Positions 49,661 through 62,245 of a stretch of DNA of 64,000 bases are shown in pieces. The position numbers and the translations under genes are program-made. The notes below the pieces were generated by a model, which made no database searches, was not told the origin of the DNA, and worked only from the letters and a program-made list of their open reading frames with translations. Numbering within the stretch: the first letter of the stretch is position 1; each line of letters starts with the position of its first letter. Source of the DNA: Acanthopleura granulata (taxonomy: Eukaryota > Mollusca > Polyplacophora > Chitonida > Chitonidae); NCBI GenBank assembly GCA_016165875.1, contig JABBOT010000003.1:27298983-27362982 (forward strand), written 5' to 3'.

Positions 49661-52600
49661 GCCATACTCAAAAGAAATGCGGAGTAATTATGCTTTCCAA
49701 AACAACTTGGAATTCAAATATTTGGCTGGGGTCGAGAGTTTTCACTAAGTGGATGCCACCTACCATATTAGAAATAAACCAGCCAAATTCATGACTATCA
49801 AGCCAAGACGTGTCAAAGACAGACACATCAACTTACATTATTGCCTCTCTTCAGAGAAAACTATAAACGTCCTAATAAAATTTTAACTGAGGTAAATTGA
49901 CAAGAGGTCGGATTTCACCAGTAACGGGTGATTATTTGTCAACTATCACGCTGTCTTCCCTGCTCTGGTTTTACTCTCTAGGTTGTAGTCTTTTATATTA
50001 AGTTACGACGCACCAAGGCTATGCCAATATTCAACGGGCTAACGCATTTGGATTTTTTGAATCAAGGCGATAAGCGTTGGTCGCGCAATTATGGTCTAAG
50101 AATTTCTATAAGAACTCTTGAACTAACAGGACTAGTTGTTAAATGTAGGAGCTAAAACAGGGTGATATACTTGCGTGTGTCTTTCATTTATTATATTTAT
50201 TTATGTAAATTTTGCTTAAAAGTTAGAATTTAGAATTTTTCCACTAAAACGGCCAGTCTTATTGGTGGTGGAAACCTACAGGTATGCGCGCCATTTTGGT
50301 GAAATTTGGTTGTCTTCAAGGAAAGTTAGACTGACCAAACATCCAAACAAGAGTCATTGCTGATAGTGATCAAGGCCTCAACGAACAAGAAAGAGATGTT
50401 GAAGCCACAAATTCTCTGTCCAAGGCCGGGATTGAGCTAACAATTTGTGTACCCTAAGGAATGACAAAAGGTAAGCGCCTTTAACCACTAGACCACGTCC
50501 TTCTTCCATACGTGTGTTTCAGACACATTCTGACGTAGTTTTTGCCTTGGGGAGTGGCAGTGGGGCTTTGGTCTTAATTTGACTGACTGTTCCTATTTAG
50601 CTTGATGAATGTTGTCATTACTGGGGTATCTGTGGTATTTCTGACAGAATTAATTAACGTATTATTGATGCTACGTACCGTAGTGAGAGCTTTATCAACT
50701 TGATCTGGCGAATGTCGCATAGCAGGAATTGGATTTTACGTATTCCTCGGGCTACCTCAAAAATGAGGTATTCAGCTCAAAAACAGATTAATTATCAATA
50801 ATTATTTGGTGCAATTGCCAGTATATTTAACCCATTTAAACTGTTTTCTTACAATCTCGGACAAGAGATTGAGCCACAATTCTCGAAAATCTCGGGCATC
50901 AAACCTGTCGATAAACGAGTTTCATTTCATGAAGCATGGCGCAATGTTTTACAAAATTGTCAGACTAACAGGGCAGTTTTCTTCTACAAACCAGCACCCA
51001 TACAATATGCTTTTCGGACAAGGGTTGTGTATAAACGGAATAAAAACTTACTAAAAGTGGGGCAATCGAATAGATAAATAACAGATTCAAACCAACAACA
51101 TTACAGCACGTGTAAAAATGAAACATTTCAATTCGATTGTGCCACCATGAGCAATAATATTTGACTCACCAAAACATTAGCAGAGGAAAGAACTATCCAA
51201 TGAGATATAAGATATTTTCAGCATGTATTAACAAAGGGATAATATGATATAAAACAGCAAGTGATTGAGGCAGAAACAGCGTAATAGCGAGTATCCACGC
51301 CATACCAGTTTAGCAGTTTGACAAATTTAGTTGGCAACATTTATTTTACCAAGGGTTTTTAATTAGTAACAATGATAAAATCAACAACAGTTAAAAGACA
51401 ACATGCCGAATGACAAGATAAAGAGACAATAGACATAGATCGATACCTAAGAATGAAATTAAAAGAAAACTAATATACAATGGTTTTAAGCTTCTGGGCC
51501 CCAATTTCAAGAAACTTTATAATTAATGATACGTTGGAATCCTTTCTTTGGGAACAAAATATTAACCTAAACCTATACGCAATATCCATCCTCTACGGCA
51601 ACCAATATGAATACTTAATTGTATATGCTGCTTGTGATGGCAAGGCTGTGGAACATTTTTGCCCTCAAAGATTTATTTAGAAATGAGGGGAGAGAAGCCA
51701 TTGTACCTAAGTATATACCTCTATAACACAAAGGGATGCTGTCTTTAGTGCTATATGGAACCCAGCCTTAGGTATCCAGGTCATGTGGAGATGTTTCATA
51801 CTTCCATCACACAAGAAGTTTATTGGCCTGACAACAAGACAATTTACCCCATTACCCAAGGCGAGCTGAATGACGTAGATTGCTGTCAGTACGGACCATT
51901 CGAAAAACCTGGTGATATCGCCACTGACAGGTTTAGCGTGAAAATCCTTCTTACTCTGCTTTTTATATTGTGCTGTTCTGTTCAACACAAACCCGCTCGA
52001 GAATCTTCGACGCCATGGAATGAAAGTCACCTAAATCAAAACTAACGTGGTTCCTTGACATTAAATGCAAGACAATCTCACTTCTCTCAATCTAAGCTGC
52101 TTAATCCTCGCAATTCACATAACACCGAGGTGGACGAATATAGAGAATCCATAGCATAATGTAACCGATTAATAACTCAATTCAATATCCCTTTTAACGT
52201 GAACCTTGGGCGCCGTAGTTTCTTGATGAGTAACCACCGAACGAAATGTATACAGACACTTTCAATTAAAACGCAGCTAGGATCCGAACATTTGGCAGAA
52301 CCATTCTGAAACACTTAACAGTTCGCACGTCTACATGATAGATATTGTCTCTCGACATGGTTGAACACAAAAACTGAACGTTTCTCTCTCAAAGCTTAGC
52401 AATCTAATTTAGTTTTGGTTTTAGGGCGGAATTAGTGTTTTTCTTTTGAAACAATGACTTGGAGATTTGTTTTTCATAATTATCCAGGCACATCCCTTTC
52501 AATGGAGACGATTGAAAGACAAATGTTTATACAAAACAATTGGTTCCTGTGATTCAGCATAGCGTGGCCCTGTTGCACGATGTTACCAACACTGGGCATT

Positions 52601-55600
52601 AAATTTTAACAAGTCTATTGTGAGGTTATATACATCGCTTCAGGACATTCCTTTATCCTTATTTTTTCCCAAACTTCCACTTTTTATCGGCTGGAATTTT
52701 TCTCCTAAAATGGCATGCAGTAAATTGCACACTAAATTATTCAAAGCGGACAGAGGACAGACAGCACAGCTCTCTAAAATTTATAACGCCGAAATGAATT
52801 ATATTTGTCATACTTATTCAAGAACGCGAATGCTATCTAGAGCCACCATGACCACGAATCTGATTTCATGTCGACAGCAAAAATGTGACTTACGACATTC
52901 CGCACGGCAAAAAGCTAATTCAGTAAATCCCAGTGTTGAGTAGAAAAAAAGTACTGGGTTTTAATTATGCGCTGGGAAGCGACATCATAAGCATGTGTAA
53001 AGATAAAAGAACTGAGTTCCGAACTTAGGTCTTGTGCTTGTTATACATCATTACTGGTTTCCTCACAAGAAAGTTAAATGCATTAGCACTATAACTGGCG
53101 CTTTATTTGGGCATACGACAGTTTACAACCATTTGCTGCAATTTCTTTTGGTCAGATGACCACACATGGGGGTTTGTCCATGTATGTATAAAAACTGGGT
53201 TAAAGTCGCCCCGGTTTGTCTCCGGTGCCCCAGACAGTAATCAATAGACGGCGTCTGTACTGCGTGTATTGAACGCGGTAAGACAGGAAGGAGTTCACCA
53301 CATCGGTCTTAACTTTCAATTAGCTCTGGCCTTACGCAGGGAATATTAAATGACAAACTATTCGTACATATTAGACTGGAAAAATAAACTTAATTAAGAT
53401 CACAGGACTTGCTGAGAAAAGTAGGTTTTTAGTTTTTTTCATGTCTGGGGACATGATATATGCTGTGGACAGGGTTTCCGGAAAGCTCGCCTCAGCTGCA
53501 GTTATAAGTTGTTTTGAGATGTTTTCTTTAAAAAACTAGCCACGAAATGAAAATAAAATAGCAATTTTCAAGGAATTCTATCATGGTAGAGGTTTCTTTC
53601 ATTATGGCGGACTTATAATCTCTACAGTTAAAATGTACATTAACAAGGTACTCCCAATGAATCACAAGACTCGAGGAAATTGTCATGAGAAGTTTACTTA
53701 TCTTATTGTAAACTTGGGCAAGAAAATACCGTTCATTTGACGAGGACCTATGCATGGCTAATGAAGAAGGCGAATTAATTTACTCAACGCCAAGGCTAAT
53801 ATGAAGTGCCCAGAACCAGTCAACAACATGACCTACTAGGTCTGGAATTCAACAAGGACATATAAGTCTCGTAGGAGCTCGTTTGTGTCGCGTTATCTGT
53901 TACTGCCCGGGCAGACTGGTAGCGGAACCGTTCAGAAGGTTCAAATACACCAATCTTGCTGTTGAAAAATTATGAATTTTTATGATTATTGGTTTAGAGG
54001 TTTTTGCACGTGAATTTGTTTACAAACGGAAGATGAGGAAGACATCTGAGAATATGTCATACACCAAAGAGCCAATAAGGTTTATTGTTTCTTGAACTTT
54101 TTTCACTGTTGTAGAGATATAACTGTCTCTTGGGCGAAATGTTTAGGCTTAACTGAGGACAGCACGAATTTGTACGGATCTATATAGCTTTTAGGTTGAC
54201 TGTAATGCGTTGTTGATAATAGACACTCTTAAAGACGGAGACAACTAGTATAAATAAATTGTGTTACAACTTGTCTTTCAAAGATAATATTATTATAACA
54301 AACATTCGTATAAATCAAGACAGCATTTCTGTACACACTGTCCGAGATGTCCGTGTTTTTATCACACTAACTTTGGTATTGCTACAGTCGAATTAGTGTT
54401 AAAACAACTGTAATAGAAGAAACTTGTGATCTGTGTGGGGTTCACTTATCACTTCAAACGATAATATTACGACCATTATTTGGCCGATATTTTGCAGTAG
54501 AATAACTGGCAGTTTGTAGCCAGGCCTTTTACCCGTAATTTTACGAAAAATTTATAAGCGTCTAATTCCCTACAAAGGAAACATAAAACCCAAGATACAT
54601 ATTCGTTTTCCTAAATGCTGCCAAATTTGTCACAAAAGATGTTTAATTTATGCCTTTCCCAATTATCGATTTGCTGATGTGGGTATTCGGGTTCTCTGTT
54701 CTATTAAAGTTACCATCTAATTGGGTTTCATTCCTACTGGTTTTCCCCCAGGTATGGCATTGTATGGTTTAGCAGATAATGACTTTACTGTCGGCTAGAA
54801 ACCCTTCCCTACTGCCACGAGGCGAAATGTGTAATCGGGGCTAGAGTAAATAGGGCAATAAAGATATCTCTTAAGACTGGCGATTTGGCAGAGAGACAAA
54901 GAGCTTAGCCAGTGATTGAGATTATAGTGCTTGGTCTGTCCCAGAAAGTCAGAAAAACCGGTCGTCATCAGAATAAGAAGTAAAAAAACACACAAATGAC
55001 ACTAATCCACAAGCCAGATAAGGTTTTTAAACTTTCAGCATGATATTCTGACTTAAAGTTCTCATCAGGACGAAAAAGCCCTAGGGTTATGTACACGTAA
55101 CAAGAGCATTAATTCCTACACGGTGTAGTTCTCACTGATCCGTTTCTAGCCAGATCTTACATAACACCGGCTTCCAACACGCCTACTTTTCTGCGTGCTG
55201 TCCTTGTTTATGGACATAAATTCGGTTTGTAATTTTATTTCCCTGTACACATTCGTGTCTTGAACCTTGTTTCCGCGTTGAAAGAATGGGTCATCGAACT
55301 GGCTGGTAACAGCTTTAGACGCCAGTATGAAGGGAGCCACCATACTAAATCTGATTTTAATGGTACAAGTACAGTTTTTTCTTTCGCTCTGTGCAGCTTT
55401 CTCCGAACAACCTTTGGGCTCACTTCAATACAACTCTATACATCAACCATACATACTCAGCGCACATTCAACCCCGAAACATTCGGATTAACTCCAATAC
55501 ATGTTGAGTGCAGTTTTCACACAACAACTTTCAGACTTATTTCAACACAACTATATTTATATGTATGTATGCAGCTGACTTCAACGCACTTTTCGGGCAA

Positions 55601-57635
55601 ACCATACGGCTTGATTGTACAGAAAAACCGAAGAGTGGGGGTGTTGTATAAATCAACCTTGGGCATGTTACTGACAAATTTCTGCACTTATCACGTATGG
55701 AGTTGCATTATGGTAAAGACAAGAATTGAAAGTGGTCCTGAACAAACTTAATACTGTGCACACGGTCCTCTTAGCACCATCGACTCGCAATGTCATCAAG
55801 GTTCCAAGAACACTGAGAATTTAGAATGTGCCATCTTCCAGAGTTCTCTACTGGAAACGCTCTCCCCTACCTTGCGCGCTTTTATCTGCCCAAGACAACC
55901 AAAACATTAAAGTAAGAGCCGTATTAAAAGCTCTTACACCGTAAAATGACCAACGCCCAACGCGTTTAATGGGTGATTAAGCTTCAAATAAGCGTGTTTA
56001 ATAAAATATACACATATATTTAATTATTTAACATATGTGTTTAAAACATGTATGCATGCCTATATTATAATGCTGAAATCTCGAAGTGTTTAATATCTGA
56101 CACATAAAAGTGTTTATAAACTTCGAAATTTACAGTGTACATATAATCTGGTTTTGAACATAGTGACCAGACTGCAGTTCAATCTAACTGACCTACACTT
56201 ATAATCAGAAGCATTGAAGCTTTTCAAATCAAAAATTATTATATTTTTCGTGGGACAAGATGCTGTTCCTCCCTGCCATTATTATCTGTAGTCCTGTTTA
56301 TGAAAAGTTTTCATATCCACCATAAATACTTTTCATTTCGCTATCAATGTTTGCCTCTGAAAATATTACTCAGTATTATGCTCTCATAAAAATATTTTAA
56401 AAATCGTTAAATTGAAGCCATGAAATGTTACAAACAGGAGAACGAAGGGGAGACATTTTTATTAAACCAAATCCATTTCCATCCCAAACACCTGGCTGTT
56501 GAAAACCAGCGATAAAAATGCAAATTATGATTTGATATCCCCTAATGATAAATGAAGGAGAATTTCGCATACAGTATCAGGGGTTATCGAATTCTTTTTA
56601 GGCCAGTTGTAGAATTAACCTGGACGTATGGGTCATGCAATCCAAAGTTATGTAACACCTCAATCGATACGAAAGGAAGAAAATGATTTGCTAGACCTCG
56701 TGTCGCACATGATTAACAGTCCAGGCAGAACTTTGTAAACAGTTTGATGCTGACATGTACGCAAAAAACAAAGAACACAACGAATCTCAAAGGACACAGC
56801 ACTAAATAAACTTCCAAAGATAAGTTTGTCGATAAAAAACCACTCACAACTTGGCTTGTACAACTACTCCAAACAAATAATAGTTAGGGTCTAAAATCTG
56901 CTATTCTCAGTTAGCAACAATTTAGAACAAATTACATGGACTGAGAGTAAAAGATTACAGAATTATACTATGTTTACGTCAAACAAATTACCCAGTTCCT
57001 TCGACTTTCTTGTGAAATTGTCTATATTTCTCAAATATTTTGGAGCTTACTTTAAAATTATGTTAAAACCAAATTCATCTTTGCGTTGTTTCGTGCGAGA
57101 GAGAATACCAAAATGTGATTTCACAATTCTTGTAACATAGTACACCCTGACCTCAATACATTAACGTCAACTGTGTATGTCGGCTTGGAAACAAGGACAG
57201 TTTGCTGAAGTATAGCATCTCATAGACGGGTGTCCAAAGTCACATGTTAGCCTGGCAATCTATTTGTTGTCCCGTTATATCCTGATGATTGATGACGGCG
57301 TTACACGCACTCCCAGCATGGATGTGGACAGCCATTATAACCAGATGTCAGCCAGTAGGTGGTTAAAAGCAAAGGTCTTATAAAGTGACTTCGATTTCCG
57401 CCGAGTAATTCTCGATCATGTGGACAACTACCTGCTGTATTCAGTAATCCAGGATAGAGCTGTCAGAAACAGATATCATTGTAATAATATCATCAGCGCA
57501 TATATCCATGTGTGGCATGTCACGTAATGCAAATCACGCGGTTTCACGTCAATATGTGGGTTACGTTAATCCTCCAGTCAGTCTGCTGATAGCTTTCATT
57601 GTAAGATATAACGGGAATGGGGTGCAGCAACAGGG
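49661..57635. other. Long gene-poor region
   Basis: No exon series found. A tRNA-derived SINE head on the minus strand lies at ~50420-50515 (GGACGTGGTCTAGTGGTTAA, then TTAGCTCAATCCCGG). ORFs at 51707-52045 (both strands), 52620-52943 and 55260-55751 are open but lack splice or family support; the last overlaps loosely repeated CAACxxCTTT...TTCAACACAACT motifs. Confidence 0.35.
50420..50515 (-). repeat. tRNA-derived SINE head
   Basis: Minus strand: A-box-like GTGGTCTAGTGGTTAAAGGCG and B-box-like TTAGCTCAATCCCGGCC ~45 bp apart. No (AATAAAT)n tail, so another SINE family or a fragment. Confidence 0.45.
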
Positions 57636-57965
57636 GCGTTTCAAGATCGAACTGTTTTATGGCTGAAAGCAAGGAAAGGCCCAATGTAACAAGTGACCTT
57701 TCAAAAATGTTAGGCAACTATTTCTGATTACATTTACTATGATATGAGCGTCTGAGAAAAGCTTCAAAAAATGTTATTTAGTCTAGAGGTACGATATGAA
57801 AAATTAAGTATTTTAATTTAAGAAGCTCCTGATTGAAGGAGAGGTCGTTTGTACATTCCTAACACGACAAAACAGGCGAAAAAATTGCCTGACACTTTTG
57901 ACAAGTCACATGACTCGTTTTACCTTCTGCGACAAAACAGTTCGAACTCGAAACTCTCCCATTCA
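57636..57965. mobile_element. Foldback element C
   Basis: Left part (TTCAAGATCGAACTGTTTTA ... TGACCTTTCAAAAATGTTAG GCAACT) pairs with right part (TTGCCTGACACTTTTGACAA GTCACATGA ... AACAGTTCGAACTCGAAA). Arms ~85 bp; the middle is not symmetrical. No ORF. Same family as element D at 61.06-61.42 kb, opposite orientation. Confidence 0.7.
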
Positions 57966-58570
57966 CGTCGGAATATAACCTATCATAAAACCTCATTACG
58001 GCCGATTCCAAGAAGCAAATTGTAACTCAGGCTAAAATTTGAAATGCAATTTAGTCCTTGCATTTCAACCCTATCAGTTGGAAGACTTAACAAGTGTAAA
58101 AGTAAGACAAATGCATTAAAATTTTAACTGCCTAAGGGATAAACTGTGCATTTTATTAATGTATTTTATTTACTCTTTAAAGTTCCAGTTAAATGAAAAA
58201 AATGGCTTTGTTGAATAGTGTCCTATTGAAAGAAAAATGATGCTATTTTCTGGGTTACTTTTGCTGGTTACAATACACGCACAGACCTAACCCTGTGTAA
58301 TCGTTAAAAGTAACCATTCCAAAAAAATCAAACCCTACAGATACTCGTAGTTTTCGGGGAAGGGCTGGTTTGTCGTGTAGGCCGCCACCTGCATCAGTCC
58401 TTATCAGCATGAACAGGGAAACAGTGTCGGCCTTCCTTGTGGACTTACAGCCATCTTGTACAATTGATTAAACGTAGGAAAATGTCAAAATGAAGTTAAT
58501 TCTGATTTCCCAGATGACTCTGATGATGTAGTACTGGTCTCCTACTCCGTTGACGTTTTAAGTCGGTTTA

Positions 58571-58936
58571 TTGTGCATCTGCTTGGAGTCTCTGCAGAGC
58601 ACTGGTTTCACAACACTCAGCCACACAGTACTTTTACCCACAGGTCAGGAAGAGCTCTTGGTGCTCGATGAGATCAAGTCAAAAGAGTGGGCGAAGCCCT
58701 TGTCGAAGTTGTCCAGGTATACAATGCAAAGACTACAGTATAGGGAACAGAACAGAGGTGACAATGTGATATTTGTGATTGGCAAATGGCCACACGTAAC
58801 CGATGAAATCTGTTATGTTGTCAACACACCTCACTTGGCGTTTCATTTTAAAGGTTCGTGTAAATGCATAAATATTAGCAATTCTCACGTCCCCGAGCAA
58901 AAATATTTAAGCATAATTAGGTTTAAAATGCATTGA
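58571..58936 (+). CDS. Doubtful ORF, 121 codons
   Basis: Open frame with a moderately protein-like middle (EELLVLDEIKSKEWAKPLSK). Its second half lies in sequence duplicated at 61.9 kb, where the frame is not kept. Probably repeat-derived. Confidence 0.2.
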   Translation: MCICLESLQSTGFTTLSHTVLLPTGQEELLVLDEIKSKEWAKPLSKLSRYTMQRLQYREQNRGDNVIFVIGKWPHVTDEICYVVNTPHLAFHFKGSCKCINISNSHVPEQKYLSIIRFKMH

Positions 58937-58985
58937 TGTTAATGGCAATCTGTTAATTGTAACTGGTTTAGAGTTACATTTAATT
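58744..58985 (+). repeat. Diverged duplication, copy 1
   Basis: Matches 61890-62245: both contain CAGAACAGAGGTRACAAYGT, TTTCATTTTAA.GGTTCGTG / TTTCATTTTAACTGTTCGTG, GAATTAGGT / TAATTAGGT and GATGTTAATRGC...ACTGGTTTAGA in the same order. Confidence 0.7.
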
Positions 58986-59574
58986 TATAATGAGTTTTTA
59001 TTTAATTGGGGTTAAACGTCGTACAAAAGATTTTTTCTCTTATAGGAAGGCAGTAAGATTTGTGGGTTGACAACCTGGTTTGGCACAGAAAAAAGGCTTC
59101 GAGAATTGCTAACGGGCAGTCAATAATGTTTTACACCGAATCATCTGAATTCAAGTCGGAGAATCTAACAAACTGAATTGGGGGCCGCCATTTGAAGAGT
59201 CCATGTAACAGAATTAATCACTTTAAAACCAATCGGCATAAATTAAAGTGCTTCGTCTCGGTAGATAGTTTGCTCCTTATATGACGGGAAATGGCCATTG
59301 AGTGCATAATATAGCTTTTCCACGGTTAGTATCACGGGGCCATGGGGTGATGCAATTTACTGCAGCAGTGACAGGAACGGTGATCACGCTGAATTCACTA
59401 TGTTTTGCAGACTGCCCGAGAAGGCCACCAGCAAAGTATACAAGGATACGCATTTTTCCAACATGTAAGTGGTTCACAAAAGCAATTATCGTTGGACCCC
59501 CAAAATTCACCATATTAGAATTCGACAGACTGTCTATTTGCCTATGTGTCTCCTTCAAACTCTCAGTTTAAGAC

Positions 59575-59863
59575 AATGGACAAATGCAATGCGTTTCCAC
59601 TACCATTTGAATTTTGTACGTACACCTGCGTACATTGTAATCACGAGGAAAGCCATATTTTCAGAGCTGCTTTGTATTGTTCTCCAGTGGGTACTTCGGT
59701 GCATCTGACGTCAGCAGCCAAAGAAAATGGTCTGCGGCGACAGTTGAGCTGTTTGATGGCGATTCCATGTGAAGGAAAGCGAATCAGCCTGACCTATATC
59801 CACCTTGGAGAGCAACGTTTCCGAGTATCGTTCTCCATGAGAAATGCATCACCGACCACATAG
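59575..59863 (+). CDS. Doubtful 95-aa ORF
   Basis: ATG at 59575 opens a frame to TAG 59863 with several cysteines (FEFCTYTCVHCNHEE) and a more regular end (KRISLTYIHLGEQRFRVSFS). It sits just after a pyrimidine-rich acceptor-like site (ctctcag). A second frame is open across much of it. No family recognised. Confidence 0.25.
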
Positions 59864-61057
59864 CCAGATCTGCTCTGACACATGTCTACATCCTTTTGCA
59901 AAATGCTCGCACCAAATGTTCCTCACAAAATATCGTATGCTTTTCAATATCGATTTCTGACATCAGAAGATCTTTAAACGGTAATGTGGCACTGCTTTCG
60001 GGTCAGATAACTGAAAACCTTTCGTTCAATTTATACCACTGCACGGTAGATTATGATGCATTTAAAGAACGCATCTGTCGAAAACAGTTCATACGTGTAA
60101 AACAAAGCTCAAAAGGGTAAAATGTTGATTATCCATAGTATGCTACAATTATACTAAAACAATGTCAAAACTCAGAATGTCTGCAGAAACTCAGACCTAA
60201 TGGAAGTTGGTCACGGTATTTGCCATTTTATTTAAGCATTACACAACTTATAGTAGATTCCTCTTTTCAGTACCTTAACGTACATGAATTCTGCTGGCCC
60301 ATCGATCTCATATCATAGACAATTAAAGTAACACATTTCTTCCAAACTAATTTATTTGAAACCCAGTAGTCCAACACAAGAGCATATCTGTAAAAGGCCA
60401 GGAATTTTTGTGCAAGCCAGGTGTGTTTTGCTAAACTGGTTTTCCAACAGGCATTGTACTCCGTAACTTCTCTCAGATAATCAGTTTATTACAAGTCCAA
60501 CTAGCACTTCTTCGAACGTCTTCGAGGAAGGAAGAGGGAATTTCAAGACGTAAATAGCTATCGATTCAACCGTGTGATTAAAACTCCGCTCTTACGGAAG
60601 CAGTTTGCAAAGGACGTTTCAGCGAGGCATTGCAACCCGAAAGATCTTGTCATCTGTACACCGGAATTTGTAGCAAATTATAAAAAAAAACTCGACACCC
60701 TGACGACATTTACGCCACAGAAAAAGCATTATAGATCCCAACCAAACGAAAGCCCCGAAACGGAGCTTTGACATTTTGCGCTGCCCTCAAAGACAACGAA
60801 ATCTCCTGGCTTGTTCCACAGAAGAGCTTCTAAGATTTGTGGCTACCGAATGACAGAAAGGGCAGAAAAAACTTGATTTATCCCCACTAATGACAGATAT
60901 TGGACAGTATTTTCTTCACACAAAGTCGGAATGCCACCTTGATCAAGCGAGTGTTCCTTCTGAGTCGAGCTAAAGCAAGACCTTTATGATGAATCACTAA
61001 AGAAGATAGGACTTTAACTATCCAGCTATTGTGTACATGTAAACAAATTTGACAGTT
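59864..61057. other. Spacer between foldback elements
   Basis: Short frames at 59896-60120 and 60574-60771 only; the latter (KTPLLRKQFAKDVSARHCNP...) looks protein-like but stands alone. Confidence 0.3.
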
Positions 61058-61425
61058 TTGATTTCGAACTCTCTTGTGGCAAGAGGTAAAAAAAGTTCAA
61101 CTGTATCATGTGATTTGTCAAAAGTGTCAGGCAATTTTATCAGATAATAAATTTCTGGATCATGAGTCTCAAACTGTTAAGGAGGTACAAACGACCTTCC
61201 TGCATTCAGGAGCTTCTTTAATTAAATAAAAAAATCCCAGCTCCCCAATTTTCTCCATCGTTCGTCTAGTCTAAGTAACTGTTTTTGATATTTTTCTCAA
61301 ACGCCCATGCTGTAGTAAATGCAATGAAATATAGTTGCCTAACATTTTGGACAAGTCACATGATATAGTACGACCTTTCTTACCTTTAGCGATAAAAGAG
61401 TTCGAATTCGAAACTTCCCTATTAG
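61058..61425. mobile_element. Foldback element D
   Basis: Left arm (TTTCGAACTCTCTTGTGGCA ... ATCATGTGATTTGTCAAAAG TGTCAGGCAA) is the imperfect reverse complement of the right arm (TTGCCTAACATTTTGGACAA GTCACATGAT ... GAGTTCGAATTCGAAA). The inner part matches element C in reverse orientation. Confidence 0.7.
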
Positions 61426-61889
61426 CCCATTATCTGTTTGGTTTGTGTTTAGCAACGTACGAAAGATTATTGAGCCACAACAAAACAGTCTTATAAGTAG
61501 GTTTGTCTCTCTGCTTGTCGGTCAGTCCGTCAAACTTTTCACATCTGCTACCATGGGCCATTCACTTAAAACGAGGCTTGACTGCAAGACGGCCCTCTTT
61601 TTCACTTACATGGTGGTGGAACCAGGCCAAAATCATTGCCCTTCGTAATGTGCAGAGGAAATCTACTGACGTAAAGTCGTAGCCAAACCGATGGGACCTG
61701 GGTTAGAGACTGCGATCACAACGGTCAAGAAAAAGAGAACTTCTTTGTAGAAGAAACCATTAGTTCCCTCGGCCATATAGGGCCTATTTTCCTGCTGGGC
61801 TACACCTACATTATACGTAGTTATGGGTTAAATCGTAATAAAAGTGATTACAATCCGTTCAGCATGAAGTCTAGGGCACGGAGGGTGAA

Positions 61890-62245
61890 ACCAGAACAGA
61901 GGTAACAACGTGATATTTGGCAAAAGTCACATTTAACATGTCAAGTTAGGCCTGTTGCTATTTTCATCTCAGCGAAGGTTTCATTTTAACTGTTCGTGTA
62001 AACACTTGAGAAATGGTGACATACACTGAGCACCATGGCTCTGTACCGGTCCTGTGTGAATGGTTGGGAGTTGCCCGGTTTTCTTTCCTCTGGCCATCAT
62101 CGTGTAAGTGGAATATTCTTCAGTGCGCCGTGCAACACCAATCAAATCAAATCAAACTATGACTAAAGCCGAATTAGGTGAACAATATGTTATGATGTTA
62201 ATAGCGGTTAATAAACGTCACTGGTTTAGAATTACTCAAAATGCT
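61890..62245 (+). repeat. Diverged duplication, copy 2 (interrupted by a SINE)
   Basis: Counterpart of 58744-58985. The match breaks off near 62012 and resumes near 62160 (ACTAAAGCCGAATTAGGTGA), with the SINE fragment at ~62040-62157 in between. Confidence 0.65.
62040..62157 (+). mobile_element. SINE 3' fragment
   Basis: GTGTAAGTGGAATATTCTTC AGTGCGCCGTGCAACACCAATC followed by AAATCAAATCAAAC matches the 3' end of the window's SINE family. Confidence 0.75.

Noticed and set aside
51707..52045. Opposing ORFs of ~100 codons
   Set aside because: Both strands equally open, no splice pairing or recognisable domain.
55260..55751. 163-codon plus-strand ORF
   Set aside because: Contains loosely repeated motifs and Thr/Ser/Phe-biased composition; no family or conserved domain seen.
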